Positions 1-15,299 of a stretch of 64,000 bases of DNA are shown here, in pieces (the stretch's first letter is position 1; every line of letters begins with the position of its first letter). Both the position numbers and the translations under genes were made by a program. The notes beneath the pieces are model-generated. The model did no database searches. It was not told the origin of the DNA and was given only the letters and a program-made list of their open reading frames with translations. This DNA is from Amoeboaphelidium protococcarum (lineage: Eukaryota; Aphelidiomycota; Aphelidea): assembly GCA_023515745.1 (NCBI GenBank), contig JALECJ010000020.1, positions 310,001 to 374,000 on the forward strand, read 5' to 3'.

Positions 1-1422
1 AAAGCATCAGAATATGTTTGTAGTAATCTTGCGACACAGCTTTAGAGTGTGTATAGTCGAATATATGATAGTGAGCAATCGCGATAGAAAGATGACAAAG
101 TCACAGCACGGGGACTACATTAGCATTAATCTATGCTTGAAAAGAGTTTGAAGGAGGCTTTTCGCTTGTTGGATTCTGACTTTCGTCAGTCATAAGCAGA
201 TGGATCCAGAGATGGTACCACTGCTTCTGTCGCCGTGCTCTAGTCTATACAAGTCCCATACAAACCTTCGACGCTTAATCCTCCGCTTCCATCTCTGCTG
301 ATGACAGTTGCGCATCTCGGAGACACTCGAATTTTGATGAGCGATGTCATGCTGGGCAATGCGCAAGTTCTCACCACGGATCATTCTCCTACTCTATCGT
401 CTGAGAGGAAGCGGTTGGAGAAGGCTGGCGGATTCGTAGTGGCAGACTCATTTGGTCATGTTAATGCATTAGGTGTGCTGGGCGTCACCAGGTCGATTGG
501 TGTGAAATTCCTGAAAGATAAATACGGCGATGAAGTGCTTTCATGTCAACCAGACATCATACACCGATCTCTGACTGATAAAGACTCATTTTTACTATTT
601 CTTACGGATGGTGTGATGAGTGTCATGTCTAACCAGGAAGCTGTAGACATTGTAAAGCATTGTAAAGAGCCATAATCTGCCGCATCAACACTTGTGGATT
701 ACGCTGAGAGATTTGGCACGCAGGATAATTGCACTGCGCTAGTGTTCAGGCTAGAAGGCTGGAAGATTGATAAGAGTGCTGCTGCTTAGACAACGCGCGA
801 TTTCACGGCTAATCTTCGAAAATTCAAGTTGAAGCACTAGAGCAGTGGACGCGTGAGTCAAAGTCTATCTGCAGATTACAAAGATTTGGATGAAGATATT
901 ATGGAAGAGCTGGCCGGTTCTATGTTAATGAATAAGGTATTAGCCGAGGAGGGTGTTGATCAGTACAGCGTAGATCATATCCGCTCCCAGCTAAATCCGT
1001 CCGATGCTCTAAAGAGTGCTAAAAACTTTAAAGAAGTTCCCATCACGAGGTTTGTATTGGAATTGTTCGATGCAGCTGATAAAGATGCTGGCGATCTTGA
1101 CGAAGATCAGTCCCCTTCTACTGGAGATGTATCCAAGTTATCTCGCGATGAGGTGAAGGATTGTGTTCACTCTCTCGGTGTTGTGTTTAAAAGATACAAC
1201 AAGTCAGATAATGGTTCAACATCATAATCTTCATCGCCATAAAAGTTGTAATAGCAAAAGAAGCTGGTTGAAATAGCTCCGGAAGATTTTATCTCTTAGC
1301 TACCGTTCCAAGGCTAGCTCATATCTGCTCCATCTTTAATGGACTATCTGCAGAAAAGCTAGATACGTATTTTAATTAAAGACACTAGCAAAATTACTAA
1401 TACCGATAACATCGCGTCATGA
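1..1422 (+). CDS. PP2C-family protein phosphatase, 5' partial
   Basis: The frame is open from the window edge and closes at TGA 1420-1422, giving 473 visible residues. PP2C (PPM) hallmarks are seen in order: DGTTAS near visible residue 71, VAHLGDTR near 104, LTDGVM near 203 and the metal-binding DN of GTQDNCTALVF near 242. The first metal-binding DGH block lies upstream of the window. PPM enzymes are Mg/Mn-dependent Ser/Thr phosphatases. About 230 residues follow the catalytic core, charged and without a recognised domain, an unusually long tail. TAA or TAG is read as Gln at several points, for example at 673-675, 787-789 and 1225-1227. The subfamily is not resolved. Confidence 0.85.
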
Positions 1423-1743
1423 CATTTTTGATTGCTTTTATATATTGTCATCTGCTATATATATTGCTCCTATTTCTTATTTCGCTAATGCTCTTCTTTT
1501 AATTTTGGATAAATATCAAATTATTGTAATCCAGTTCAGCGTCTAATTAAGGCTTCAGTCGATAAGCTGGCTGTATTGTTTGATCGCTCAATGGGCAAAC
1601 ATCATCACTGTCGTTAACCACTTGAAATCATCCCTATTCACTTGTAATAAACAATCATATTTCTTTGTCAGTATACCTTTTTTAGTAACTTATATACATT
1701 TCAGGTATTATTCTTGTTATATACGCATAATCAAGCGAACATT
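1423..1743. other. intergenic, no gene seen
   Basis: About 320 bases of AT-rich sequence between the PP2C stop and the ArfGAP start. I see no ORF with domain character, no RNA gene and no repeat. It must hold the 3' end of the first gene and the promoter of the second. Confidence 0.6.
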
Positions 1744-3192
1744 ATGAGTGCCAAAGAGAAGGGAAACTATGAGAAAGAGCTTCAGGAAATGCTGAGAGAT
1801 CAGGAGAATGCGAAATGTGGTGATTGCGGACAGAAAGGGCCTCGCTGGGCCTCTTACAACTTGGGAGTATTTCTATGCATTAGGTAACCTGTTGATTATG
1901 TGCATGATATGTGATAGATTTGACTATTCGATATTTGTAGATGCGGCGGTTTGCATAGAAAGTTGGGAACACATCTGTCCAAAGTAAGATCGATCACTCT
2001 CGATTAGTGGACGTTGGAGTAGATTCAGCAGATGCAGAAATGGGGTAATGTCAAAGCGAACAAGCAATTCTGTCCCCGGCCTGAACTCTTCCCTGTGCCC
2101 ACAAACTCCTCATCCGATGGTGACATGGAGATGTACATCCGCGACAAGTATGAGTACAAAAAGTTGATGTTCCCAGAATCTAGCAATAGTAGATTTAAAA
2201 TAAGCGTATCCCCGCAGACTGCTGAGAAGTATTAGCATTTGGTCAAGTAATTACAAGCGATGGGCTATCAATCAAACATGCTATGTCTATACGCACTGTA
2301 AGAACACAGCGGTAATGTTTAAGATGCATCTCAGTGGTTATAGAAGTAACCAAGAGCCGTGTACGTTGATCCTCCATCGTTTGACGAGCGCCGCAAGTCG
2401 TTTATGATTGAGCAAGAGCAGCGGCGTAAGAGCGAAGAGGAGCAGAGACGGAAATCGTCCGCCAATTCAACAACATTGGTTGCGGGAGATGACACTGTAC
2501 AACGTTCCCAAATTCAATAAGCTATGGGTAACGTGGCTCGCAGGGTGGATGCTCGATCTGATTCTGGTCACTCTATAGGTGCGAAAATTACCACACCGGT
2601 AATAGTGGAGGAATCGCTTCTTCTAGACGTGTTTTCCACCGCACCTAACAATACTAAGCCGGCTGATGTTTAGTAAAATCAGAGTTAAAGCATTGCTTAA
2701 GTACAACCTCAGAATGGAACTGCGCCTGCTATTGTGATGCAGCCAGAGCAGAGTAAGCCAATGCTGAATAAAAATAGTATACTGGCATTGTACAACTAAC
2801 CGTCACCGATCTAATTATAACAATAATAATAGTCATTTACTAGATCTCCTATGATGATGGCGCCTCCGTAATAACAATAATAGCAGTACTTCTCGTCTGG
2901 TCCTTAATTCAATCAGCAACAAAGTTTTGGGTAAAGTTATACTTATGGTCCAGGAATCCAATAGGGTGGATAGATTTAGTAATTATAGCCAATGAGTTAG
3001 CCAGGATTTCAGTAGCAGAATCCATTTGGAGTTTCATTTTAGAATCCTCCGGTTTAGTAATAGCAGTATTAGTAATAATTTTAGCAGCCTGGATCATATT
3101 TTGATGGCAATAATTAAAGTGTAAACTTTAATCCCTTTGTGACTTATAACAACTAAAATTAAAGTGGACAACGTCCAAATTTCCCGTTCTGA
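1744..3192 (+). CDS. ArfGAP with UBA domain and Gln-rich NPF tail
   Basis: Exons 1744-1883 and 1941-3192, 463 aa; the 57-nt intron ends TTTGTAG. The N-terminus has the ArfGAP zinc finger (CGDCG, then WASYNLGVFLC, then CGGLHR and LGTHLSKVRS), so it should stimulate GTP hydrolysis by Arf GTPases on membranes. A UBA-like segment follows (VKQLQAMGY to DASQWL). The C-terminal third is Gln-rich, encoded largely by TAA and TAG, and carries two NPF motifs (QNPFG, FNPFV) of the kind bound by EH domains, plus an LLLD patch that could be a clathrin box. ArfGAP-UBA-Q-rich order resembles yeast Gts1; that assignment is inference. The ATG is the first in frame before the zinc finger. Confidence 0.88.
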
Positions 3193-3276
3193 TTATATGA
3201 ATTGTGATTATACTGTAACTGAATTTACAATAAAAGATTAAGATTAGTTAAAATAATGCACTTAGAATATTTATTC

Positions 3277-4311
3277 TCACTTTGTCACTTCATTCGTATT
3301 AGAGTCTGCGTTTAATGACAAGTCCTTCATGAATGAACTAACATTTCGCTCATTTTTAACTTTATTGCTGAGATCTTACTGCGATAAAACTTCCAGATAC
3401 TCTCTCTTACTCTAAGCAATGGCATCAAGTAGATCATCCATTCCCTCGCCAGTGACGGCACTAACACGAACAACTTTTAACAGAGCATAGAAATCCTCCA
3501 ATGCCAGGGCCATAGAGGTACAAAGTGAAGACATGAAGGTGGAATCTTCCATCAGAGCCGCCTGAAAAGTGTCAAAATCCTTCATCCAATCAACGGCAAA
3601 TTAGGCTTTACCACTGACTTTATCAATCTTGTTTATCACGACAACCATTTTAAGAGGGAGCGGATGTTTAGCACCTGAAGCTTTATCACTCCCAGCAGTA
3701 GTGGTGGATGTTGAGTGAGAATCTTTGTATAAGATGGAGCAGGCGTACAACATGTTAGACATGAACGTGGTGGGATGAATGATCCTTTACGCGTCAATCA
3801 CATACAAAAACACCGTCGGATAAGAATTTATGAGACATTGCGTAATGATACTGCCACTAGCTGACCATGTGAACACTTCAATCTAGCCTGGAGTATCTAC
3901 AAGCAAGTAATCAAGTCTCTTATTACCATTTACATCATCATCCTCTCCATCGTCATTATCCTTTACTTTAACATTGATCCTCTCATCGACCACATCCAAT
4001 ACTTGATCAAATTTAGTAGCAAACAGATTCAGACTAGTCATGATACCACCATTCGGACCCAGCTTATACTCCTTCATAACGCCCTTATAATCGATAGTGT
4101 CGCGGATATCTATAGTCGGTTCATAAGGAATGTGCAATACTGCGGGATCAAGATTGATGACAAACTACTCCTTGTCGCGTCGAGAGCATTCAGTTATCAG
4201 ACGTTGCATCAGCGTAGTCTTGCCACTGCCAGCCATACCGATATTTAGCACACAGGTTGGATACAGTTTATCCAGTTATTCCACATCTATAGCACTTTTA
4301 GAAGAAGACAT
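3277..4311 (-). CDS. GPN1: GPN-loop GTPase 1 (XAB1/Npa3-like)
   Basis: Single exon, 344 aa. The P-loop GMAGSGKTT, the family-defining GPN insertion (KLGPNGG), DTPGQIE (G3) and NKID (G4) are all present. The Gln of DTPGQ is encoded by TAG at 3883-3885, a conserved position that supports the altered code. GPN1 proteins are needed for RNA polymerase II assembly and nuclear import. The acidic C-terminal region is shorter than in larger homologues. It converges with the ArfGAP gene, 84 nt apart, and its 5' end faces MCM10 across a 198-nt divergent spacer. Confidence 0.92.
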
Positions 4312-4509
4312 ATTAATACTCTTATAGTTTACAAACTAATCAGCACGAAATTGATTCAAAAAAGCTAATAGAGAAGAAAAGCTTGAAATTCTCTCCGTGA
4401 TCAAACGTTTCTCTCGCGCGCGTTTTTGTTTCACATCAGGGGAAGTAAATGAAAAGTCGACAGGTTGTTCATTTATTAGCGAGTGAGCGTTTTGTGAGAT
4501 ACAGTAAGA

Positions 4510-6467
4510 ATGTCAGTTGAAGAAGGAGGAGAAGACTTGCTGCATGCATTGTTGGATGAAGATGATAGTGATAATGACATTTTGGATGAGAGCGGAGTTC
4601 CCGGATCCGTTAAATCAGCGTTGAGTGTAGTAAACTCTTATGCGCGCAAATGTTCAGGTATTTCTTCCATTTTGATACAACTAAAAGAGAGCCGACGATG
4701 GTTTGAGTATAAGTGTATGTATTGTAGGCAACTAAACGCAAGTGTTATTGGGAGAATTGAATGCCACGTATAAGATGATTCTAAAAAGGCTGAAGAGTGA
4801 AGAGTAGTAGTAATTAGTGGTGGCGAATGGATCCAAGTGGAGTAAAATACTGGAAAAGAACTATGAGTTAGTTAAGGAGCGCCAGAGTCTTTAGCCGTCG
4901 TTTGAAAAAGTTGAAACATCGGCCGTATCATCAGGAGAGGTTGATCCCACATCTGGTATATCTATATGTGATCGCGTGCTCTCTGCTGACAGTGTATAAA
5001 ATTTGGTCAAAGATTCCAAAGTGGTATAGCTTAGTAACATTGTGGCTGGATCTGCTGCTGTTGCCGAGCTATCTCAACACAACTGGGTCACTTTTGGAAT
5101 CATCACAGAGAAAGCGGTGATGCTCAACAAAGGCAGAGGTCCATACGTGGTGTTGAAGATCAGTTAGATGAATGATTTGGACTGTCCGATATTCTCCCTC
5201 TTTCTCAATGATGACGCGTATGAATAACACTGGAAGTAGCTGTCTGTGTCTGCATAGTCTTCTGTGATTCTCATTGCCAATCCCAACGTTATTCCACCCA
5301 CTGATAAAGTGAATAAGAACGTGGCATTTGCTGTGAGTAAGGCGAATCAATTCTTCCAAGTGGGCAAGTTTACTCATTTTGGACTATGTAGAGGAGTGGC
5401 ATTTAAATCTCAATCAGCATGTACTATGCCGGTTAATCAGAAGATTGGAGATTATTGTAGGCATCACATCAGTTAGATGAGAAAAAGGTAGTTGTAGAAT
5501 AGGCCACACATGGCCAGTACAGTTCAACTTGACAAGTCCAATAAGTCATCAGATGGTGTCTATTTTGTTAACGGTTCTTTGACCTCTACCACCGCTGTAT
5601 CTACTAAACAACTGTAGCACTAAGTAGCAAATGCTCCTACTACACTTGTCAATAAGAACGGTAAAGCAAGTTCCTCTTCCAATAGAATGTAACAACCAAT
5701 GAGTAAAGATTAGGAGAAACTGGTAAAGAAGATGTTAAAGTAGAAGTCTCTAGGTGGCAGATACGTGTAAATGTTGAGAACTGGGTAGGATATGTTTGAA
5801 AGCCATAAAGAGTCTACGAATTTGAGTCCTCAGAAGTGTGCCGACTTTAAACCTCTGACGGATCTAAGAAGTCTGTTTCAATCTTCATCTGGTACTACGT
5901 CCGATAATGACTCGTCTACCGCTGACTAGAGTGGATCTGATAAGACTGACACTGTGGAGTTGTAAATCGAATAGGATGAAGCACTCAATGGTGATGTGTC
6001 AGCTAGATCCTCCGCTATGAAGCGTATTATCGAATAGGCACAGAGAAAATCTAAAAAGGCTAAAGTTAACGTCAGTTCATAGCAGCCTGCTTGTGAATAG
6101 AGCAGCTAATAACCTTTAAAGAATGCGCTTAAAGTCAATGCTGGCAGCGGAGTTCATTCAATGCAGACGCGTCAGTTTTATTGCTTATAGTGCTCCAAGC
6201 TGTCATCATTTCAGAATGAGACTTGTGCATAATAGAAGCATACAGTAGAGGTGAAGACGGTTAGTAAAACCTTTTGGAAATGCTTAAAATGTGATGCTCT
6301 ACCAGTTGAAGTTGTCAACAGCGAGAATCCTCCCACATTTTGTTGCAAGGGATGCAATGCTTCGGATTGGACTGAGGGTTACAGACCACAGGTATGCCTT
6401 TTTTGTAATAGTGGCACACGATGATATGTATGTGTAATTGTAGGGAAATACCTTAAAGAATTGCTGA
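4510..6467 (+). CDS. MCM10: replication factor MCM10
   Basis: Three exons, 4510-4657, 4728-6391 and 6444-6467, 611 aa; both introns end ATTGTAG. An acidic N-terminus and a short coiled coil (exon 2 start) precede the OB-fold region (HNWVTFGIITEK) and the MCM10 zinc finger (FTHFGLCRG, then SACTMPVNQKIGDYCRHH). Near the C-terminus CXXC pairs (WKCLKC, FCCKGC) form the zinc ribbons seen in metazoan-type MCM10. It links the CMG helicase and DNA polymerase alpha at replication forks. The last exon codes only GNTLKNC. Many in-frame TAG/TAA codons are read as Gln. Confidence 0.88.
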
Positions 6468-6569
6468 TGACAAAATATGCTGAATCAAAAGTGTCAATCG
6501 CTATTAATATTGACCTTAATATATGATAAAATTGAACTTTTGATTTACTTTTTATTCAAAATGCTCAAC

Positions 6570-9547
<2,978 letters not shown>

Positions 9548-10675
9548 ATGGTTATTGTTGTCTGGTTTTTAGTGTCCTTTCTAGTGCTGAGCGTTGTTGG
9601 CGGTCACACAAATGAGTAAGAGGTGGTTAGTGGTGACTTTATCAAGCGTCCGTGGTATGCAGGATTAGGGAGTTATGCGCGTTAATACGCGTTTTTAAGA
9701 GCTTGCAGAGTCGGTGACTTGAATACTTACAGAATATCTGTTAAGACGTTTGGTATCGATCCTTCCATCAAAGAAAATCAGTGCTTGATGTCTGCCTCAA
9801 AGAATGGCCATACTGATATTGTGAGGGATCTGTTGCTCGACATGCGCGTTGATATCTATGATCATGACAATCTTGCTCTGATAAATGCTGCTGGAAGGTG
9901 CCACCTTGATGTCGTGAAACTGTTGGTTGGAAACTATCGCTTCAAGAATGAGCTTGGTTGCGACAAAGCTATGAAGGCTGCTGCCAAAACTGGCTGCACT
10001 TCTGTCATTCTATTTCTGCTGTCTGACAGTCGTACCAGCGCAAAGTTGAGTGACAAATAAACTACGGAAGCTCTTGCTAAATATCGCCAATCCGAAAGTC
10101 TTCTAAAAATTGCTGAGGCTAGAGATGGGTTTTACGATAATGCTTTGAAGTATTCTCTGTCGGATAAAGGGCCATTGGTAGCCTTTGAAGAGGGAGATTC
10201 ATATGGGTGGAAAGTTTGGGTGTTCGACCTCTTGAGAAAATAAGACACCTTTGATTACAACAAAGTGTGTGGCGATGTTGTAAGATAAAAGTATGGATAT
10301 GTGACACCTCAGGTTTACTTTCGGAAATGCTTAAGAGATACGAGATCATGGGCTCTGATAAAGTAATATGGTGTGAAATAGTATTTCTTTTACGACTGTT
10401 CTTTGGAGTAAAGTATCAAGAAAAAACTTTATGCAGTCGTAGTGGAATCTAGTGTGTATGGGTTTGTCGGCAGACACAATATCCATGATCCAAGACTAGT
10501 TAAGGACTTGATGCAAATGACTGAGGATGGAGAATTACGGAGTCTAATATGGATGCATAAATGGAAAAAGGCAGAGGATAGAGTTGAAGTTCTTGGTTTT
10601 CGCAAACTTCGAGCTCTGCGCGACAAGTTCCCGTAGGTGATTTTACCAACTGAGTCAATTGGTAAATAGATCTGA
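9548..10675 (+). CDS. secreted ankyrin-repeat protein
   Basis: Single exon, 375 aa. Residues 1-19 form a classic signal peptide (MVIVVWFLVSFLVLSVVGG). Residues about 50-170 contain degenerate ankyrin-type repeats, recognisable in SASKNGHTDIVRDLL, NAAGRCHLDVVKLLV and KAAAKTGCTSVILFLL. The C-terminal half is charged, without a recognised domain. TAA/TAG are read as Gln at several codons, so it follows the host code. A secreted ankyrin protein beside a nuclease-kinase gene suggests an interaction or effector role in a parasite; this is inference. Start chosen because it yields the signal peptide. An ER-lumenal resident is an alternative, but no retention signal is seen. Confidence 0.72.
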
Positions 10676-10798
10676 ATTAAAGGAAGTAGTAGGGTGAATT
10701 AATGATAAGAAATACAATATATTTTCATAATGACAAATCAACAGCTAGTAAAATACATCAGGATCTACATTGGAATGCAGGGAGCAGAGAGTGGGTGA

Positions 10799-12160
10799 TC
10801 ATTGATTCTAAAACAACTAGTCGGCATTTTACAAATCTTTCAAGCTAGCGGCATCAAAGTCCACGTCACTGTCGCCTTGGAACGAGCACTGACCAAAATC
10901 AAGGATTCTTACAGCGTCATCTCGATTACTCTCAAGGGAATCGCGGTGGATGATGATATTTCTCAATGCAATATCGCCATGAGCTACTCCAAGTAGATGC
11001 ATTTAAGCCAGTTATAATTTCACCTTGTCGATAATCTAAATCTCAATATCTTTGCATTAGTCATCTTCCAATCCGGTATCCAAATCCTCAATCATCAAGC
11101 AATCGAACGACCCAGCCAAATCGATATATCCATAAAACTTGGGAATCACGGTACCTTGCAATAGCTCAAGTAGCTGATACGCCCTAACTTCACGAGCAAG
11201 ATCTGCGGCTGCATCAGGACACTTGGCAACATCCACCAATTTAATAACGCGTTAATATCTCGCTTCTTTGGCAAATCCACCACGCATTATAGAACTTTGA
11301 TAATTTCTGGACGCCATCTAATCAATGTATAATTATTAAAGTGTTACGAAGAACTTCTAGTATCCAAGCGAATGTTCTGCATCCTTCAATATCTACCTTC
11401 TACTAAAAGGTGGAGTACTGTACGGTGATGAATAAAAGTGATCTTCACAAGCAGCCAAAATCAGAGCAGACAATGCTTTTACTACTGTATAAGGTGAGCT
11501 TTGATCACGATGAACCATTTTACTAATCAACAGCGTGGAGCCTTGCTACTAGCCATCACGCTTCAAAAAATAAAACTTGTCATACGTGCACAGAATGCCG
11601 TACTTGCAGTGGCTGATACTCATATAACCATACACTTAAGATACGACTTTCTTCACCTTTTGATAGTCATCATTTGCCCCGTCGTTCAGGACATCAGACA
11701 ACTCATCGCCAACGTCGAAAGCCCACATACTCTTCACTTCCACCGGAATGATATCTTTTAGTCGCCCGTCAACAATCTACTAAACTGATATATCAGGATT
11801 ACCGCAGAATCGTCCTGCTCCAGGATTTATCACAATTCTTTCACCATAATGCTCAAATATCTTCCGCACCAAAATACATATGTAATTATGTATTGCATTT
11901 TAGACATCATTCTCTGAACTGACATACGGAGGAGATACCTCTGGAAAGACTTTAATGAGCTTATCACTCAAGGACGCCTTGAACTATTCGAAATGGCGCA
12001 CCACCTCAATATCAAACCCTTCCCACTATAAGATTGAGCATTCCTCCAAATCTCTCGGATTAGCCGCCACAGTCAATCTAGTGCTAGATCTACCTTTATT
12101 TCGATCACAAATCTGAGCAGCAGGTGCGCGATATAATAATAATTCAGCCAAACTAGTCAT
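10799..12160 (-). CDS. PD-(D/E)XK nuclease-like plus protein-kinase-like protein
   Basis: Single exon, 453 aa. Residues about 110-210 look like a PD-(D/E)XK restriction-endonuclease fold: NPDIS followed by PVEVKS gives the D...ExK signature. From about residue 300 a kinase fold follows: VIKLVDV (lysine), AREVRAY (helix-C Glu), catalytic HGDIALRN and DFG in ILDFGQ. The kinase C-lobe is short, ending about 30 residues after DFG. Nuclease-kinase combinations occur in Crinkler-type and related effector families of chytrids and other fungi; assignment to one is inference, and no secretion signal or CRN header is seen. A frameshifted paralogue lies 3 kb away, so the family duplicates locally. Eight or more in-frame TAR codons confirm the host code. 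Confidence 0.75.
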
Positions 12161-12497
12161 TTTATTTTATCATCATATTGTAGTCAGACGAAAAGTCGAT
12201 TATAAAATTGATGACAACGCGCTCCTAATCAGAGATTTAAAGCCCTTAGCCTTCAGCCGGTTCATTTCCTCTCAGCCTGGTAAGTGGCTGTTTCTTCTGA
12301 TTTCTCTCTATCGTCACTCACTATCTCGCTCTCTTTTATTTCTTTTGTTTCTTCTGTACCAAGAGGCGGCGACCTGTAAAAAATTCATATTCTTACTGAA
12401 CATTATCATCAGTTTGATCCTCGTTAATTTACTGTGTTAATAATTATTATATTTGAGCCATATTTCCCTTTAAAAGTTGTGAATGACAAATTAATCA
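12161..12497. other. divergent intergenic region
   Basis: 337 bases between the divergent nuclease-kinase and importin genes. A pyrimidine-rich stretch (about 12285-12360) of TCTCT-type sequence lies in the middle and could belong to the importin promoter. No gene or repeat is seen. Confidence 0.5.
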
Positions 12498-14162
12498 ATG
12501 AGCGATAAAAAAGTACCTGAATGGCGCAGAAATGCTTACAAGAATCGCGGCTCTCTGTAGAGTGAAGACATGAGACGTAGACGTGAGGAGCAGAGTGTTG
12601 AGTTGCGCAAGTCTAAACGTGAAGAGTCTTTGGCTAAGCGTAGACAGTATGTTGGTAGTGGTGCCGGTGCTGTGTTAAGTGACAGCGAAGATGAAAGTAT
12701 TAATGGTGGCGGTACTGCTGGTGGATTTGGTGACTCTACCACATCTGCCGGTGCTGTCTCTGCCAAGTAGTTGTCTCTGAACGATCTGCCATCTATGGTT
12801 AGTGATGTCTATTCTAATGATGCGGCAGCGATTCTTGCAGCTGTCACCAAGTTCCGCAAGATTCTGAGTAAAGAGAAGAACCCACCTATTGCAGAGGTCA
12901 TCGGTACCGGGGTTGTGCCCAGATTTGTTGAACTATTGACAGCACCTGATCCACTGCTGTAATTTGAGGCTGCTTGGGCATTGACCAACATTGCGTCTGG
13001 TAGTTCAGATCAGACCAAGATTGTTTTGGAGGCTAACGCGGTGCCTTACTTTATCCAGTTGTTGAAGTCCGAGTCTAGCGATGTGAGAGAGTAGGCTGTC
13101 TGGGCTCTGGGTAATATTGCTGGTGACTCGCCCGACTGTCGTGACTTTGTGCTATAGCGAGGTGCTCTGGAGCCTCTACTTAAGATTATTACGGAGAATC
13201 AGAAGTTGTCAATGCTGAGAAATGCGGTCTGGACTCTGAGCAATTTCTGCAGAGGTAAGAATCCTCCACCATCGTGGCCGTTGATCTGTCCGGCTTTGCC
13301 TGTCCTGGCCAAGTTGATGTACGTGATGGATGAAGAGGTGCTGACTGATGCCTGCTGGGCCGTGTCTTACTTGTCGGATGGACCTAATGAGAAGATTTAG
13401 GCGGTTATAGAGTCTGGTGTGGTTGTTCGCTTGTCTGAATTGCTTTTGCACTCGTCTTACTCTGTGTAGACTCCAGCTCTGCGCACCATCGGTAATATAG
13501 TGACCGGAGATGACGTACAGACGTAGGTGGTCATTAACGCTGGTGCACTTCCTAATCTGTTGTCCATGTTGAGTAGTCCGCGTGATGGTATCCGTAAAGA
13601 AGCCTGCTGGACTATATCAAATATAACTGCCGGTACTGTTCCTCAGATTCAAGCTGCAATTGATAATGGTCTATTCCCACCACTGCTCCAACTGTTGGAA
13701 ACTGCAGATTTTAAAATTCAAAAGGAAGCGTGCTGGGCAGTGTCCAATGCAACTACTGGCGGTTTGCATAAGCCTGACATCATTCGATATCTGGTCAGCA
13801 TCGGTGCTATCAAACCGCTGTGTGATGTGCTTACTTGCAAGGATAACAAGGTGGTGCTGGTGGCTCTCGATGGATTGGAGAATATTCTTAAAGTTGGTGA
13901 AGATGATAAAGACAGTGCAGGAAACATGGGTACTAACGTGTATGCTTTGGCTATTGAAGAAGCTGGTGGCATGGATACAATCTAAGCTCTGCAAGAGTCT
14001 GAAAATACCGAGATTTACAAGAAGGCTTATGGTTTGATTATCAAGTACTTTAGCGATGATGTGGAGGAAGATGCTGATATTGTGCCTACTGTTGATGCCA
14101 ACACTGGTGCGTTCACTTTCGGTAATCAATCTATTTAATCCAATGGATTTAATTTTAGTTGA
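12498..14162 (+). CDS. importin subunit alpha (karyopherin alpha)
   Basis: Single exon, 554 aa. An N-terminal IBB domain ([12 protein letters not shown] then [18 protein letters not shown]) precedes about ten Armadillo repeats with the classic W-N pairs that bind nuclear localisation signals ([78 protein letters not shown]). It adapts cargo to importin beta. At least ten TAG/TAA codons fall at Gln positions. Under the standard code it would look like a shattered pseudogene. Confidence 0.97.
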
Positions 14163-14309
14163 GTAATAGCGATGATATTTGCTGATAATACTAACATTGT
14201 GGTGGCGGAAATATAACAACATCATTTTTCATTATTCACCCTTCTTTATGAGTTTTGCATTGATTTGATTACATTGAACAGTGTTGTATAAAGCGATAAT
14301 ACAGACAAT

Positions 14310-15215
14310 ATGATATCAGTGGCGGAGTAAAATTTTATTCTGGATGGTATTGAGTAAGGAGTGCGGTAAGATGGTAGAAGTAATTAGAAGACGCGAAATT
14401 TCACCATTTAAAATGGAGTATTGCCTTAATGTAATGGATCGGCGCGTGTGCTAAATGCTGATGGTACTGAAATTCTGGTATCTATCAGAGCCGAGTTGCA
14501 GCAGAGCTAGCATGTTGATTTGCTTTAAATTAAACTTTAAAATCCAGGTATTACCTCTTTGAATACTGATAAATAAGTCACCAATGGTGCTGGTCAATTT
14601 CGATGTGCCATAGAGTTTGCGTGTAATTCTGAAAATGGTGTTAGATATGCGCCTGATGATCATATCGCGTTCTAGTATCAGCAGGCGATCGTGTCTATTT
14701 ACAGCTCAAACTCAGTAATCGACTATGAGAAATTGAGTGTAATACCCGGCAGGACACGATGGGTGTTGTATGCAGATGTTCTTATACAGTCTGATATTGG
14801 AGGCGGTGTAGTTGATTTGATATGCATTGGGATCAACGCGGCATTAAAAGATTGTAGAATTCCAAATATACGCGTTGAAGATGTGGATAAGAGAGCAGAT
14901 GATACTACCATGGTGGATTATGAAGTTGATTTGGATGATTAAAGTATGACTCTGCTGCCATTGGTGGATTTGCCTGCCGTGGTCACTTTTTACGCTACTC
15001 CATCTCAAAGGCAATATATTGTTGATCCCTTGTTGGATGAATGTAAAGTATCTGCTTGTCATGCTATGTGCGCTGTGCATCGAAATGGTGCCATCTTAAG
15101 TGTATAAATGTTTGGTCATGGCAGTCTGGACACTCTGCAGTTGACAGAGATTCTGTAAACTGCGCCCTCTCTTGCATAGCGTTACTTTTAGCAATTGAAT
15201 TAGGAAGCTAACTGA
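14310..15215 (+). CDS. RRP42: exosome complex RNase PH-like subunit RRP42
   Basis: Single exon, 301 aa. RQDGRSNQKTRNF near residue 20, NGSARVLNADGTEILVSIRAEL, then GRTRWVLYADVLIQ and GHGSLD match the Rrp42/EXOSC7 pattern; the WVLYxDVL block is the best discriminator from Rrp43 and Rrp45. It is a structural member of the hexameric exosome ring, without phosphorolytic residues. Follows importin alpha on the same strand after 147 nt and converges on ATG16 (84 nt). Confidence 0.85.
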
Positions 15216-15299
15216 CACTCTTCATGAATGATATAACTGAACAAAATAATAAGATTTACCATAATTTAAGACTAAATTCAGATTGAACAATTTTAATAT

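Noticed and set aside
12498-14162. Importin alpha and many other genes look like pseudogenes full of TAA/TAG stops.
   Set aside because: The stops fall at Gln positions in many unrelated conserved proteins, and each frame ends cleanly at TGA. This is code reassignment, not decay.
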